Origin: Chloroflexota bacterium
Lineage (GTDB): Bacteria > Chloroflexota > Anaerolineae > J102
DNA length: 39,439 bases
Assembly: GCA_013151415.1 (NCBI GenBank)
Contig: JAADII010000183.1
Coordinates: 1 to 39,439, forward strand
Direction of reading: 5' to 3'
Shown: piece by piece, positions 15,867 through 25,320 of the stretch
Layout: every line of letters starts with the position of its first letter
How positions within the stretch are numbered: the stretch's first letter is position 1
Notes under the pieces: generated by a model
The model's database searches: none
The model's input: the letters and a program-made list of their open reading frames with translations, nothing else
Told to the model about the DNA's origin: nothing
Translations under genes and position numbers: made by a program

Positions 15867-17087
15867 ATGCCTGTAACATCTCCTTATCCTTTGGTCACCA
15901 TTGAGCATGCATTGAATACGATTCTGGCTCATAGTCCCATTCTCGGAACTGAGCAGGTTTCCCTTACGCGCGCTTTGGGTCGGGTGCTGGCCGAAGATGT
16001 GATCGCGCCCGCGGCCGTCCCCCCATTTCCCGCCGCGGCCAAAGATGGTTATGCGGTCATTGCTGCGGATAAAGCCGGCAGACGACGCATCATCGGCGAG
16101 CAGTTGGCCGGCCGGTTGAGTGATCTGCGCGTTGAACCTGGGACCGCGGTTCGCATCACCACGGGCGCGGCCTTGCCCAAAGGGGCGGACGCGGTGGTGA
16201 TGGTGGAGTATACGAGCGAGCGGGACGGTTGGGTGGAGATTGAAAAGGAGGTTCGAGCCGGAGATGATGTCCGGCCGGTGGGACAGGACATCGAGGCCGG
16301 ACAGCGCGTGCTCGAGCGTGGGAGCACGCTTGGGCCGGCGGAGGTTGGGTTGCTGGCCGCGGTGGGATTATCGGCAGTGCAAGTGCATTGCCAACCCCGC
16401 GTGGCCATACTTTCCACCGGCGACGAGCTTCGCGAACCTGGCCAGCCGCTTCAACCCGGGCAGATTTACGATGCAAATCGTTTTAGTTTGGCCGCGGCGG
16501 TGGAATTGGCCGGCGGCGTCCCTCGTTCGTTGGGCATAGCGCTTGATTCGCTCGATGCTTTACAACACGCGTTGGCCAAGGCCCTGGCCGAGAACGATGT
16601 TGTGGTGACTTCGGGTGGGGTTAGCATGGGCAAGTTGGATTTGCTCAAGCCCATCCTGGAAGCGCGCGGCCAGGTCCATTTCGGCCGCGTGATCATGAAG
16701 CCCGGCAAACCCGTCACCTTTGCAACCGTTGATCAAAAGCCTATTTTCGCGTTGCCCGGCTTCCCGGTTTCAGCATTGGTTTCATTCGAGCTGTTTGTGC
16801 GCCCGGCTCTGCGCCAGATGCAGGGTGATCTTGATTGGCCGCGGCCGCGTCTCACCGTGCGCCTGGCTCATGCCGTGCAACACGATGCGCACCGAACCGA
16901 ATATCAACGAGCCAGGGTCTATGTTGAGAAAGGTCGTTTTTTGGCCCAAATTACGGGCGCTCAAGGTTCGGGACGGCTGCTTTCGTTGGTGGGCGCGAAT
17001 GCTTTGCTCGAACTGCCGCCCGGCAATGGCTTTCTGCCCGCCGATTCAGAGGTGACCGCGCTTTTGCTTCAACCCATTGGCATGTAG
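15867..17087 (+). CDS. moeA: Molybdopterin molybdenumtransferase
   Basis: A 407-residue enzyme that inserts molybdate (or tungstate) into adenylylated molybdopterin. Visible segments are FPAAAKDGYAV (usually FDNSAMDGYAV, active-site aspartate kept), TGAALPKGADAVVMVEY, AILSTGDEL, GQIYDANRFSL, TSGGVSMGKLDLLK in the MoCF_BD domain, MKPGKPVTFA and LPGFPVSALVSF, followed by the C-terminal beta-barrel domain. An in-frame ATG at 15846 would add seven residues and overlap tupA. It is placed between the receptor and permease genes of the same transporter, linking uptake to cofactor assembly. Confidence 0.9.
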   Translation: MPVTSPYPLVTIEHALNTILAHSPILGTEQVSLTRALGRVLAEDVIAPAAVPPFPAAAKDGYAVIAADKAGRRRIIGEQLAGRLSDLRVEPGTAVRITTGAALPKGADAVVMVEYTSERDGWVEIEKEVRAGDDVRPVGQDIEAGQRVLERGSTLGPAEVGLLAAVGLSAVQVHCQPRVAILSTGDELREPGQPLQPGQIYDANRFSLAAAVELAGGVPRSLGIALDSLDALQHALAKALAENDVVVTSGGVSMGKLDLLKPILEARGQVHFGRVIMKPGKPVTFATVDQKPIFALPGFPVSALVSFELFVRPALRQMQGDLDWPRPRLTVRLAHAVQHDAHRTEYQRARVYVEKGRFLAQITGAQGSGRLLSLVGANALLELPPGNGFLPADSEVTALLLQPIGM

Positions 17088-17099
17088 ACAAAAGGCCTC

Positions 17100-17798
17100 A
17101 TGGACATCATTCTCGATGGCGTGAAACAAGCCATAGGTTTGCTCATCCATTTGGATCCCGCTCTGCTAGAGATCGTCGCGCTGTCGTTGGTGGTGAGCGG
17201 CGCGGCCCTGTTGATCAGCATGCTTGTGGGCATTCCTTTGGGTGTGTGGTTGGGCTTGCGTCGTTTCTTGGGCCGTCGTCTGGTGGTGACTACGGTCTAC
17301 ACCGGCATGGGGCTGCCGCCCGTGGTGGTGGGGCTTGCCGTGTATCTTTTTCTTTCGCGGCAGGGCCCTTTGGGTGAGCTGGGATGGCTTTTCACACCCA
17401 AGGCCATCGTTTTGGCGCAAACCATTTTGGCGCTGCCCCTGGTTGTTGGCATCACCATGACGGCCATTGCCGCCATTCCGCGCGAACTCGTGTTGCAGTT
17501 GCGTTCGTTGGGCGCAACGCAAGGGCAGATAAATCGCACACTCCTTTATGAAGCCCGAGCGGGCGTGTTGGCTGCCATCGTCGCCGGCTTCGGAGCCATC
17601 ATCTCTGAAGTGGGCGCAGTGATGATGGTGGGCGGCAATATCGAGCACAAAACGCGCGTGCTCACTACGGCCATTGTTTTGGAAACGCGTAAAGGCGATT
17701 TTGCGCTGGCCATCGCGCTCGGGCTCATCCTTCTCGCCCTAACATTTACGGCCAACTGGCTCATGCTCAGCTTGCAAAGGCGTTTGGACTCGCGATAA
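17100..17798 (+). CDS. tupB: Tungstate/molybdate ABC transporter permease
   Basis: A 232-residue inner-membrane protein with about five or six hydrophobic segments (LEIVALSLVVSGAALLISML, VVVGLAVYLFL, AQTILALPLVVGITM, ALAIALGLILLALTF). The EAA-type loop that contacts the ATPase is RSLGATQGQINRTLLYEA, followed by GFGAIISEVGAVMMVGGNI, characteristic of TupB/WtpB-like permeases. ATG 17100 follows AAAAGG. With tupA and tupC it completes the importer. The length matches the family. Confidence 0.9.
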   Translation: MDIILDGVKQAIGLLIHLDPALLEIVALSLVVSGAALLISMLVGIPLGVWLGLRRFLGRRLVVTTVYTGMGLPPVVVGLAVYLFLSRQGPLGELGWLFTPKAIVLAQTILALPLVVGITMTAIAAIPRELVLQLRSLGATQGQINRTLLYEARAGVLAAIVAGFGAIISEVGAVMMVGGNIEHKTRVLTTAIVLETRKGDFALAIALGLILLALTFTANWLMLSLQRRLDSR

Positions 17799-17855
17799 GA
17801 CGAGCGGCATGTCAATGTGCATGCAAGACTGCGTTACGCCCATTTTTCTTTTACG

Positions 17856-18587
17856 ATGACTCACGAGATCATCCTGAGTGTTCGAAATGTGCGCCACCAA
17901 TATGGCGAACGGGTGGTGTTGGATGTCCCGCGTCTGGATGTGAGAAAGGGGGAATTATTGGCCCTGGTTGGCCCAAGCGGCGCGGGCAAGAGCACGTTAT
18001 TGCGGCTGTTGAATTTTTTAGAGAAGCCCACCCAAGGGGATATCCTCTTTCACCAAACGCCTTATACGCCAGAAAACCTGCCGCTGCACCTGCGCCGCCG
18101 CATCACTACGGTGTTTCAGAAACCGATGTTGTTGGATATGTCGGTCCGACGCAATGTGGCCTATGGTTTACGCGTTCGCGGAGAGCGAGATGGCCGCGCC
18201 CGCGAAGACGCGGCTTTGCGCTCGGTGGGATTGCAGGATCTGGCCAATGCGCCCGCGCGCACATTGAGCGGCGGCGAGGCTCAGCGCGTGGCCCTGGCTC
18301 GCGCCTTGATCATCGAACCCGAAGTGCTTCTGTTGGACGAACCCACCGCCAATTTGGACCCCGCCAATGTCCGCATTATCGAAGCGATCATCGCTCGCGC
18401 CAATCGCGAAAGGGCCATGACAGTGGTTTTGGTGACGCACAACGTGTGGCAGGCGCGACGGTTGGCGCAACGCGTGGCCTTTCTTTATGAAGGCCAGCTA
18501 CTGGAAATTGCAGACACCCGCACATTTTTCGAACATCCATCCCACCCCAAGACAGCGGCTTTTTTGCATGGGGATTTGGTCTATTGA
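17856..18587 (+). CDS. tupC: Tungstate/molybdate ABC transporter ATP-binding protein
   Basis: A 243-residue ATPase. ATG 17856 (MTHEIILSV) is preferred to GTG 17817 because the conserved domain starts right after it; neither has a strong ribosome binding site. Walker A is GPSGAGKST, the Q-loop is TVFQKPMLLDMSV, the signature is LSGGEAQRVALARAL, Walker B is VLLLDEPTANLD and the switch histidine lies in VLVTHNVWQA. All motifs are intact. The C-terminal segment ends at HPKTAAFLHGDLVY with no added regulatory domain. It ends 11 bases before the next gene and shares its transcript. Confidence 0.9.
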   Translation: MTHEIILSVRNVRHQYGERVVLDVPRLDVRKGELLALVGPSGAGKSTLLRLLNFLEKPTQGDILFHQTPYTPENLPLHLRRRITTVFQKPMLLDMSVRRNVAYGLRVRGERDGRAREDAALRSVGLQDLANAPARTLSGGEAQRVALARALIIEPEVLLLDEPTANLDPANVRIIEAIIARANRERAMTVVLVTHNVWQARRLAQRVAFLYEGQLLEIADTRTFFEHPSHPKTAAFLHGDLVY

Positions 18588-18598
18588 GGAGAGTGATG

Positions 18599-20431
18599 AT
18601 GACTACCGATTTTCGCACGCGTATCGAATCGGGCGCACTGCTTGGCGATGGCGCCATGGGCACCGAGATTCATGCTCGCGGCATCCCCTTTGATCAATCG
18701 CTAGAATACGTCAACCTCACGCAGCCCGAGCTCATCAAATCGATTCATCGCGCCTATTTAGAGGCCGGCGCGGATTTGATTGAGACAAACACATTTGGCG
18801 CCAATCGAATTCGTCAGGAGGAGTTTGGTTTGGAGGACCAGGTGGAGGCCATGGCTCGGGCCGGCGTGCGGTTGGCGCTCGAGGCGCGCGAAGAGGCCGA
18901 CCGACCGCAGGTGTTGGTGGCGGCCTCATTGGGGCCTTTGGGCCGCTATCTGGAGCCTTTCGGCCCTGTTGCGCACGAAGCAGCCCGCGAGGCCTTTCTC
19001 GAGACGCTCCGGGCTGTGGTCGAAAGCGGCGCCGAAGTGCTCATTTTCGAAACATTTAGCGATCTCGACGAATTGTTGCTCGCGATTCGAGCGGCTCGTT
19101 CGGTGTGCGATCTACCCATCGTCGCGCACATGACATTTGACGAAGATGGACGCACCGCGTTGGGACATACGCCCGAAAGCGTTGCTTTGGCTCTCGAAGC
19201 CGCGGGCGTGGATGTGGCTGGCGCCAATTGTTCGGTGGGGCCGGCCGGCGTCACGGCCGTGATCGAGCGCATGCATCGGGCCGCTCCCGGATTGGCGCTC
19301 TCGGCTTTACCCAACGCGGGTTTTCCTTCTCGTCAGGGGGGGCGTCTCATTTATCCCTCGACGCCCGACTATTTCGCTTCGTATGTGGACCAATTTCGAG
19401 CTTCGGGCGCACGGCTCATCGGCGGATGTTGCGGCACCACGGCCACCCATATTGCGGCCATGCGCTCGACCCTGGATCGGGCGCGGCGAAAGACCATGCC
19501 GGTCATCACCCTGGACGAAGACCTGCCAACGCCTGTGAGCGAAATGGAAGCCGAACCTCCGCCCACTGCTTTGGCCCAGGCTTTACAAGAGCGCTTCGTG
19601 GCTACGGTGGAAATGAGCCCCCCTCGAGGATATAATCCGCAGCGTCTGCTCGATCGCGCCCGCCAGCTTCAAGAGGTGGGCGTGACGGCCATCAATGTGG
19701 CCGATAGCCCTCGCGCGCGAATGCGCATGAGCCCGTGGGCCGCGGCCATTTTGCTTCAAAGCCGTTTGGGCATGGAAACCATTCTCCATTTCCCCACCCG
19801 AGGTCGCAATCTTCTCCGCATCCAGGGCGATTTGTTGGCCGCGCATGCGTTAAACATCCGGAATTTATTCATCGTCATGGGCGATCCCACGCGCATCGGC
19901 GACTTTCCTGAGGCGCATGACCAATTCGACATCCCCCCTTCGGGATTGGTCAGGCTGATTAAAGAGAACCTCAATCAGGGAATGGACCAGGCCGGCCAGC
20001 CAATTGGCCAACCCACCGGCTTTTTTGTGGGCGCGGCCTTAAATCTGAACCCCGCCAACATGGCGCGCGAATTGCGGGTGCTCAAGCGCAAACTTGACGG
20101 AGGCGCGGATTTCTTGCTTACGCAGCCGGTGTACGACCCGCTTGTGGTCGAACGCTTTTTAGAGGCCTGGGGCGGCCCGCTCCCCGTGCCCATTATCGCC
20201 GGTCTGCTCCCCCTGGTGAGCAGCCGCCATGCCGAGTTTTTGCATCACGAGGTGCCCGGCATCATCATCCCCAAATCCATTCGCGAGCGCATGGCCCGCA
20301 CCGATCATCCTGAACGAGAGGGCGTGGCATTGGCGCGAGACCTGTTGGCCCATCTGAAAACTTGGGCGCAAGGCGCCTATTTCATGCCGCCTTTTGGACG
20401 GTATCATTTGGTGGGAGAAATTCTTATCTGA
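18599..20431 (+). CDS. Bifunctional homocysteine S-methyltransferase / methylenetetrahydrofolate reductase
   Basis: About 610 residues and two enzymes in one chain. ATG 18599 is chosen for its 7-base distance from AGGAG (18587-18591). The N-terminal half (to about residue 300) is a homocysteine methyltransferase: GDGAMGTEIHARGI, ETNTFGANRIR, GANCSVGP and GGCCGTTATHI supply the three zinc cysteines. The C-terminal half is a MetF-type FAD enzyme: VATVEMSPPRGYNP, INVADSPRARMRMSPW, RNLFIVMGDP and GGADFLLTQPVYDP. YitJ-like fusions of this kind feed methyl groups to methionine. It is the last gene of the tup-moeA transcript. No SAM riboswitch is visible, and its position gives no obvious link to molybdenum metabolism. 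Confidence 0.9.
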   Translation: MTTDFRTRIESGALLGDGAMGTEIHARGIPFDQSLEYVNLTQPELIKSIHRAYLEAGADLIETNTFGANRIRQEEFGLEDQVEAMARAGVRLALEAREEADRPQVLVAASLGPLGRYLEPFGPVAHEAAREAFLETLRAVVESGAEVLIFETFSDLDELLLAIRAARSVCDLPIVAHMTFDEDGRTALGHTPESVALALEAAGVDVAGANCSVGPAGVTAVIERMHRAAPGLALSALPNAGFPSRQGGRLIYPSTPDYFASYVDQFRASGARLIGGCCGTTATHIAAMRSTLDRARRKTMPVITLDEDLPTPVSEMEAEPPPTALAQALQERFVATVEMSPPRGYNPQRLLDRARQLQEVGVTAINVADSPRARMRMSPWAAAILLQSRLGMETILHFPTRGRNLLRIQGDLLAAHALNIRNLFIVMGDPTRIGDFPEAHDQFDIPPSGLVRLIKENLNQGMDQAGQPIGQPTGFFVGAALNLNPANMARELRVLKRKLDGGADFLLTQPVYDPLVVERFLEAWGGPLPVPIIAGLLPLVSSRHAEFLHHEVPGIIIPKSIRERMARTDHPEREGVALARDLLAHLKTWAQGAYFMPPFGRYHLVGEILI

Positions 20432-20437
20432 ATCCCT

Positions 20438-21241
20438 TTATCCCAGCCACCGTTTGCGCCGTTTATAATGCTTTACATCGCGATAGCTCTTCCGTTCGCC
20501 CACTTGGGTTAGACCCAGATAGAATTCCTTGATGTCTTCGTTCTCTTTCAGCTGTTCGGCGGGGCCGTCCAGCACAATACGGCCGTTTTCCATCACATAG
20601 GCATAGTCAGCCACGTCCAGGGCGATGCGTGCATTTTGCTCAACCAAAAGAATAGCCATGTCTTCGTCTCGGCTCATCTGGCGCACCACTTCGAAGATGT
20701 TTTGCACAATGAGCGGAGCCAGCCCCAAAGAGGGTTCATCCAGCATCATCAGTTTGGGGTGGGCCATGAGCGCTCGTCCCACAACCAACATTTGCTGCTC
20801 TCCGCCCGATAGATAGCCGCTGGTGCGTCTGCGCAGGTCTTTTAGCCGGGGGAAATAGGTGTAGACCCGCTCCAGATCTTGCTGGATGCGTTGATTGCCG
20901 CCCGGAAGAGGCCGTCCCACCGCGCCGATAACGAGATTCTCCTCCACGGTCAGGTGCTTGAACAGACGACGACCTTCCAGCACCTGCACAATGCCCAATT
21001 GCACGATATCTTCGGGCTGCATGTGATCGATGCGTTGACCTTCAAACTCGATGCTGCCGCGAGTCACTTCGCCCTCTTGCGCGTGAAGCAGGCCCGAGAT
21101 CGCGCGCAAAGTGGTGGTTTTGCCTGCGCCATTGGCCCCCAGCAGGGAGACGATTCGACCTCGCGACACTTCCATGGAGACGCCGCGCAAAACTAGCACG
21201 ACATCGCTGTAAACGACTTCGATGTTGTTGAGTTTGAGCAT
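20438..21241 (-). CDS. livF: Branched-chain amino acid-type ABC transporter ATP-binding protein LivF
   Basis: A 267-residue ATPase. Walker A is GANGAGKTTTL, the signature is YLSGGEQQMLVVGRAL, Walker B is LMMLDEPSLGLAP and the switch region is ILLVEQNARIAL, where Q replaces histidine as is normal in LivF. The C-terminus extends past the usual end with a basic stretch (HYKRRKRWLG). It is the most distal gene of the minus-strand operon, separated from the receptor gene by a strong hairpin. Its stop lies 6 bases from the convergent metF-type gene. Confidence 0.9.
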   Translation of the reverse strand: MLKLNNIEVVYSDVVLVLRGVSMEVSRGRIVSLLGANGAGKTTTLRAISGLLHAQEGEVTRGSIEFEGQRIDHMQPEDIVQLGIVQVLEGRRLFKHLTVEENLVIGAVGRPLPGGNQRIQQDLERVYTYFPRLKDLRRRTSGYLSGGEQQMLVVGRALMAHPKLMMLDEPSLGLAPLIVQNIFEVVRQMSRDEDMAILLVEQNARIALDVADYAYVMENGRIVLDGPAEQLKENEDIKEFYLGLTQVGERKSYRDVKHYKRRKRWLG

Positions 21242-21320
21242 GGAAAATTCTTAGACGATGGGACGATGAAAGGTGGGGCGAACGATGCCTAATTTTTGAG
21301 CTTTATCGGGGATGGGGAAA

Positions 21321-21352
21321 GCTGGGGCGTCGCTGAAACGCGACGCCCCAGC
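21321..21352 (-). terminator. Strong hairpin between receptor gene and livF
   Basis: GCTGGGGCGTCGC and GCGACGCCCCAGC form a perfect 13-bp stem with a six-base loop, directly after the receptor stop codon. The following bases on the minus strand (TTTCCCC) are only weakly T-rich. It may act as a partial terminator or a 3' stabiliser that raises receptor levels over livF. Confidence 0.6.
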
Positions 21353-21359
21353 GAGATGT

Positions 21360-23922
21360 TTATTGGGCTGGGCGCAGGTCGGGGGTTTGCGCCCAATCCT
21401 GGATGACCACAAACTTGTCGGGGCCGCCCTGGATCATGCGAATTTGCGACTCGTGAGGCGAGCGGCTGCCATCGCGATAATCGGCCCGGAACACGCCATT
21501 CAGCGGTTGGTAAGGGCTGATGTCGATGAGCGCGTCGTGCACGGCCTCACCGGTCAGGTTATCGAAACCGACCGTGTCGATAGCATGTTGGATGGCGGCT
21601 CGCGCCAGGTCTACGCCGGCCACCAACAGCAGATAACCCACATTGCGCTCGGCCGCCGGGCGTTCGTTGGCCTCGAATATCTGCTGAGCGTATTGAATGC
21701 CGGGATTGTCTGCGTCTGTCCACCAGAGATAGGGGAAGGGCGTGATCAACCCGACGCCATACGCGGGATCGGCCAGAAATGCATAGAGCGAGAGATCCAT
21801 GGCCCAGTTGTCGGCTGTGACCACAAACTGGTCGCGCAGACCCAGGCTCTGCAGGTCATTGAGAATGGCCGCGGGGCCGAAGGCCAGGGTGTTGGTCCAG
21901 ATGACGTTCGCGCCGGCCGCCTGCGCATTGAGAATGGCGGCGGTGGTGTCGGCTGTGGGCGACACATCGTAGGTTTCTTCGGCCACAATCTCAATGCCAA
22001 GGTCGGCCAAATAAGCTCGACTCTCGGGCGTGAGCGCGCCCTGACCAAACGCAGTGGGCCAGCTCAGATAGGCCAGCTTGATCTCATCACCGGCCCCTTC
22101 GGGCTTATACTGATCCCAGTTCTCTTTGAGGAATTTCATGGTCAGCCCGATTTGGTCGGGATAGATGGGGCCAAGACCGAAGGTGTAGCCCGAATCCGCG
22201 CCATAGAAGGCTTTGGCGCTGAGCCCGGCCGCGATGTTGGGGATCTTGTCCTCGGCGAATCGAGCGGCCAAGGCTTCGGCCTCGCCCGAGCCATAGGTGA
22301 TCATGAGCAGGATGTTGTCATCCTCGCTGGTGAAGCGTTCATACGCGGCCACGGCTTCATCCACGCTTCCGCCCGTATCGGAGAATTTCACCTCCAATGT
22401 CGCGCCATAGATGCCGCCTGATTCATTGATGGCCTTGACCGCATCTTCGGCGCCATGGATCAGCGGGCCAGTGATGGCCGCGTAGGGGCCGGAGAGATCA
22501 CCAAAGTGGTAGATTGTAATGGTCTTGCCGGTGAGGTCGGGCTTCTCCATCTCGCCTTCCATGGCGCCTTCGCCAATCTTGCCGGTGGAAGGCGTCCAGA
22601 CCACAGGCGGAGGCCAGTTGTCTTCGTCCACCTCTTTGGCCGTAATCTGGAAGATGCCCAGGGCTTCGCCGGTGGCGCAATCGCCATACTGGTTGCATGT
22701 CAGCGTGCCGGTCACGCCGGGGTAGTCCTTGGTGCTGTAAATCGCATCTCGCAGCGCCTGACGACCAATGAGCACGGAGCCGTCTTCGCCCACCTGCGCC
22801 ACCTTCTCGATGGCGTCCAGCAGGATGTTGGTGGCGTCATACGCATGCGCATGGAACCCGCTAGGCGGCGAACCGCCATACTTCGCCTCCCACTTCGCCA
22901 ACAACTCCTCGTACTTCTCGCCCGTGATGTACGGCCCTGACAAGTACATGCCTATCGCATTGGAGCCGGCGTTCTCTGGGAAGCTCTCCACCAACAACCC
23001 GTCCGCTCCCATCAAGATGGTGTCCTTCAAGCCTTCCACTTCCGCCGCCTGCGCCACAATCAGCGGACCCTCAGGCTCGAAAATCGGGAAGTACAACACA
23101 TCCGGCGGATTCGAGGCTATGTCCTGCAATATCGGACGCATGTCCGTGTCGCCCACGTTCACCGCCCCCTGGAACGTCACTTCGCCGCCCAATTCCCGAA
23201 TGCGATCCGCAAACACCTGTTGCAGACTCTCCGCATAGGGGCTGCCGTCGTGAATCGTCGCCACCTTCCGCGCACCCAACTCGTTCCAGGCAAAATCAGC
23301 CGCCACCTTGCCCTGGAACAGATCGTTGTGCGCTGTCCGATAGTAACCAGGCTGCCACACGCCACCCTCCTCCGGCGGCGCTGTCAGCGTCGGCGCCGTG
23401 TTCGACGGCGAACCCATCACCAAATTGGCCCCGCTTATCACGGGCAGCGCAGCCGTGGCCGCACTGGAGCAGTTCGTGCCAATCACGCCCACAATGGTCG
23501 GGTCGGAAGCCACTTTCTGCGCAGCCGCCTGACCACCCTCGGCGTTGCACAAGGAGTCCTCGCCGGTCAACTCGATGGGATGGCTCGCCGCCGCGGTCGT
23601 CGATGGCAATCTCGATGCCGCCTTTGGAATCCTCGCCCAAGAAGGCCGTCGCACCCGACACCGTGAGCATGTAGGCGATGTGAATGGGCTCATCGGGGCC
23701 GATCTCCACACAGCCGAGGTCGTCGGTGCATTCGAGCTCGGCCATGGGCGCTTCGGTGGGTTCAGGCGCTTTGGTGGGTTCGGGCGCCTTGGTCGGCTGC
23801 GTTTGGGCAGGGGCCTCGGTTGGTGGCGGCGCTTCGGTGGCCTTTTGACCGCCGCAAGCGGCTACGAGAAGTAACGTCACCAACAGGGCCAGCACTGTCA
23901 GTAGCAGATGCTTTCTTTTCAT
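21360..23922 (-). CDS. Fused tandem LivK-type receptor lipoprotein, frameshifted
   Basis: ATG 23922 follows AGGAGG and opens a lipoprotein signal with lipobox VAAC (C23) and a PTKAPEPTKAPEPTEAP linker. Peripla_BP_6 domain 1 follows, from PIHIAYMLTVSGA to WPPPVVWTP. After a short linker (KIGEGAMEGEMEKP) there is a second complete Peripla_BP_6 domain, from KTITIYHFGDLSGPYAAI to QDWAQTPDLRPAQ. Ordinary LivK proteins have one such domain of about 370 residues; this chain would have about 854. The span is 2563 bases, not a multiple of three: the frame changes at about 23583, where GGIEIAIDDRGGE must join HPIELTGEDSLC. One extra base, or a loss of about eight, would explain it. It may be a pseudogene, a sequencing error or a programmed shift. 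Ligand unknown. Confidence 0.82.
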
Positions 23923-23961
23923 GAGAGTCTCCTCCTGTTGAGAGTGAGTGGGTGGTTAGAG

Positions 23962-24103
23962 ACTAGATATTGGATACTGGGTATTGGATACTAGGTATTG
24001 GATACCAGCTATTGGATGCTAGATACTGAAGCTTTTCCCACAATATCCAAATATCCAATATCCAATACCTAATATCCAAATACCAAATATCCAATATCCA
24101 ACA
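23962..24103. repeat. Inverted clusters of ATTGGATA / TATCCAAT units
   Basis: From 23967 to about 24018 the plus strand carries repeated ATTGGATAC units (ATTGGATACTGGGT, ATTGGATACTAGGT, ATTGGATACC). From 24042 to 24103 it carries the complement (AATATCCAAATATCCAA, TATCCAATACC, ATATCCAATATCCAAC). The two clusters can fold into a long imperfect hairpin with its apex near 24025-24042, in the gap between the livM and receptor genes. A related cluster lies at 29946-30023. Confidence 0.75.
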
Positions 24104-24112
24104 CCTCTGAAC

Positions 24113-25171
24113 CTATCGTGCAAACGGCCTTAAGCGCCAGGATGCTTTAATGAGCTGCCAGCGATGGGCGAGGCCGCGCGGTTCGAAAATGAGGAATAGC
24201 ATAAGCGTAAAGCCGAAGAAGAGGGGGCGAAGCGCTTGCACGCCGCCTGCGGCGGCCGGGAAATAGGTGCTGACAAATGGTCCGGCCAGCGTGGCCAGCT
24301 CGATGAGCAATTCGACCGCGGCCGCGCCCAAAAAAGGCCCCAGGTTTGTGCCCAGGCCGCCTAGAATCAACATGCCCAAAAGAAGCACGGAGTCGGTCAG
24401 GTTGAACGTTTCGGAGTTGATATGGCGTAGATGATGGGCCATCAATGAACCCGCGACGCCTGCATAAACTGCGGCCAGGAAGAAGGCCTGCAATTTGTAT
24501 TTGAAGGGGTTGATGCCCAACAATTCCGCTGCGAGATCATTATCTCGCACCGAAACAAAAGCCCGCCCCAAGCGCGAGCGGGCGGCGTTGCTGGCCACAA
24601 TGGTGGTGATAATGAGAATGGTGATGGTGAGATAGAGATAGCGCTGGGGGGTGTTGAACTCGATGCCAAAGATGACCGGCACCGGCACATTGATGCCCTG
24701 AGCCCCATTGAGCGCGTCGCGAAACGCGTTGCGCGTGAACCAGGGGATAATGAATTGCGCGGCCAGTGTGGACATGGCCAGATAAAATCCCTTGACGCGT
24801 AGCGAAGGCAACCCAAAGATGAGTCCCACCAATCCCGCCCCCAGGGCTGCGGCCGGCAAGGTGAGCAAGAACGACCAATTCAAGTGGATCATAAGCAGGG
24901 CCGAGATGTAGCCGCCTACGGTCATAAATGCGGCCTGGCCCAACGAAATCTGACCCGTGTAGCCAGTGAGCAGGTTTAGCCCTTGCACGGCGATGATGCT
25001 GATGGCGATGCGGTTGACCAGAGAGACCATGCTTTGGCTACCGTAAAGCGGCAGTGTGTAAAGCGCTAACAGGAGCAAACCCAGCGCGGCCCATTGCCAG
25101 GGACGGCGGATGGTGGCCATATCGTAAGCATAGCTTTCGTCGAATTCGCCAGCAGGTCGGAGAATGGTCAT
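24113..25171 (-). CDS. livM: Branched-chain amino acid-type ABC transporter permease LivM
   Basis: A 352-residue membrane protein with about nine or ten hydrophobic segments. The LivM hallmarks are NLLTGYTGQISLGQAAFM and the cytoplasmic coupling segment GRAFVSVRDNDLAAELLGI, followed by NPFKYKLQAFFLAAVYAGVA. FLIFEPRGLAHRW near the C-terminus is also typical. ATG 25171 is followed by a 20-residue hydrophilic segment before the first membrane span; a later start (MATIRRPWQW) is possible. It pairs with LivH as the transport channel. Confidence 0.9.
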   Translation of the reverse strand: MTILRPAGEFDESYAYDMATIRRPWQWAALGLLLLALYTLPLYGSQSMVSLVNRIAISIIAVQGLNLLTGYTGQISLGQAAFMTVGGYISALLMIHLNWSFLLTLPAAALGAGLVGLIFGLPSLRVKGFYLAMSTLAAQFIIPWFTRNAFRDALNGAQGINVPVPVIFGIEFNTPQRYLYLTITILIITTIVASNAARSRLGRAFVSVRDNDLAAELLGINPFKYKLQAFFLAAVYAGVAGSLMAHHLRHINSETFNLTDSVLLLGMLILGGLGTNLGPFLGAAAVELLIELATLAGPFVSTYFPAAAGGVQALRPLFFGFTLMLFLIFEPRGLAHRWQLIKASWRLRPFAR

Positions 25172-25281
25172 AGGAGCAGTGCGAAATTAGGGAGAAGAGC
25201 GTGGAAAATTTGAGAGAGCCAAAGAGAGGGGGAGGATGGACGTTTAGGGTTTTATGATTGAGAAGAACGAGATATGGTCTT

Positions 25282-25320
25282 GGAGCCGTGAGACAAGCGT
25301 GGCTGAAGCTCTGCGGCTCC
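25282..25320 (-). other. Stem-loop between livH and livM
   Basis: GGAGCCG (25320-25314 on the minus strand) pairs with CGGCTCC (25288-25282) immediately after the livH stop. There is no T tail. The 149-base gap it sits in contains nothing else I recognise. A processing or stabilising hairpin is possible. Confidence 0.35.

Noticed and set aside
18560-18600. SAM riboswitch before the homocysteine methyltransferase gene
   Set aside because: Only 11 bases separate it from tupC, which leaves no room for an aptamer.
21312-22421. Plus-strand open frame of 369 codons over the receptor gene
   Set aside because: Opposite strand of the second Peripla_BP_6 domain; composition typical of shadow frames and no family resemblance.
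23962-24103. Possible CRISPR array
   Set aside because: Units are only 7-15 bases, degenerate and back-to-back, with no unique spacers and no cas genes nearby.
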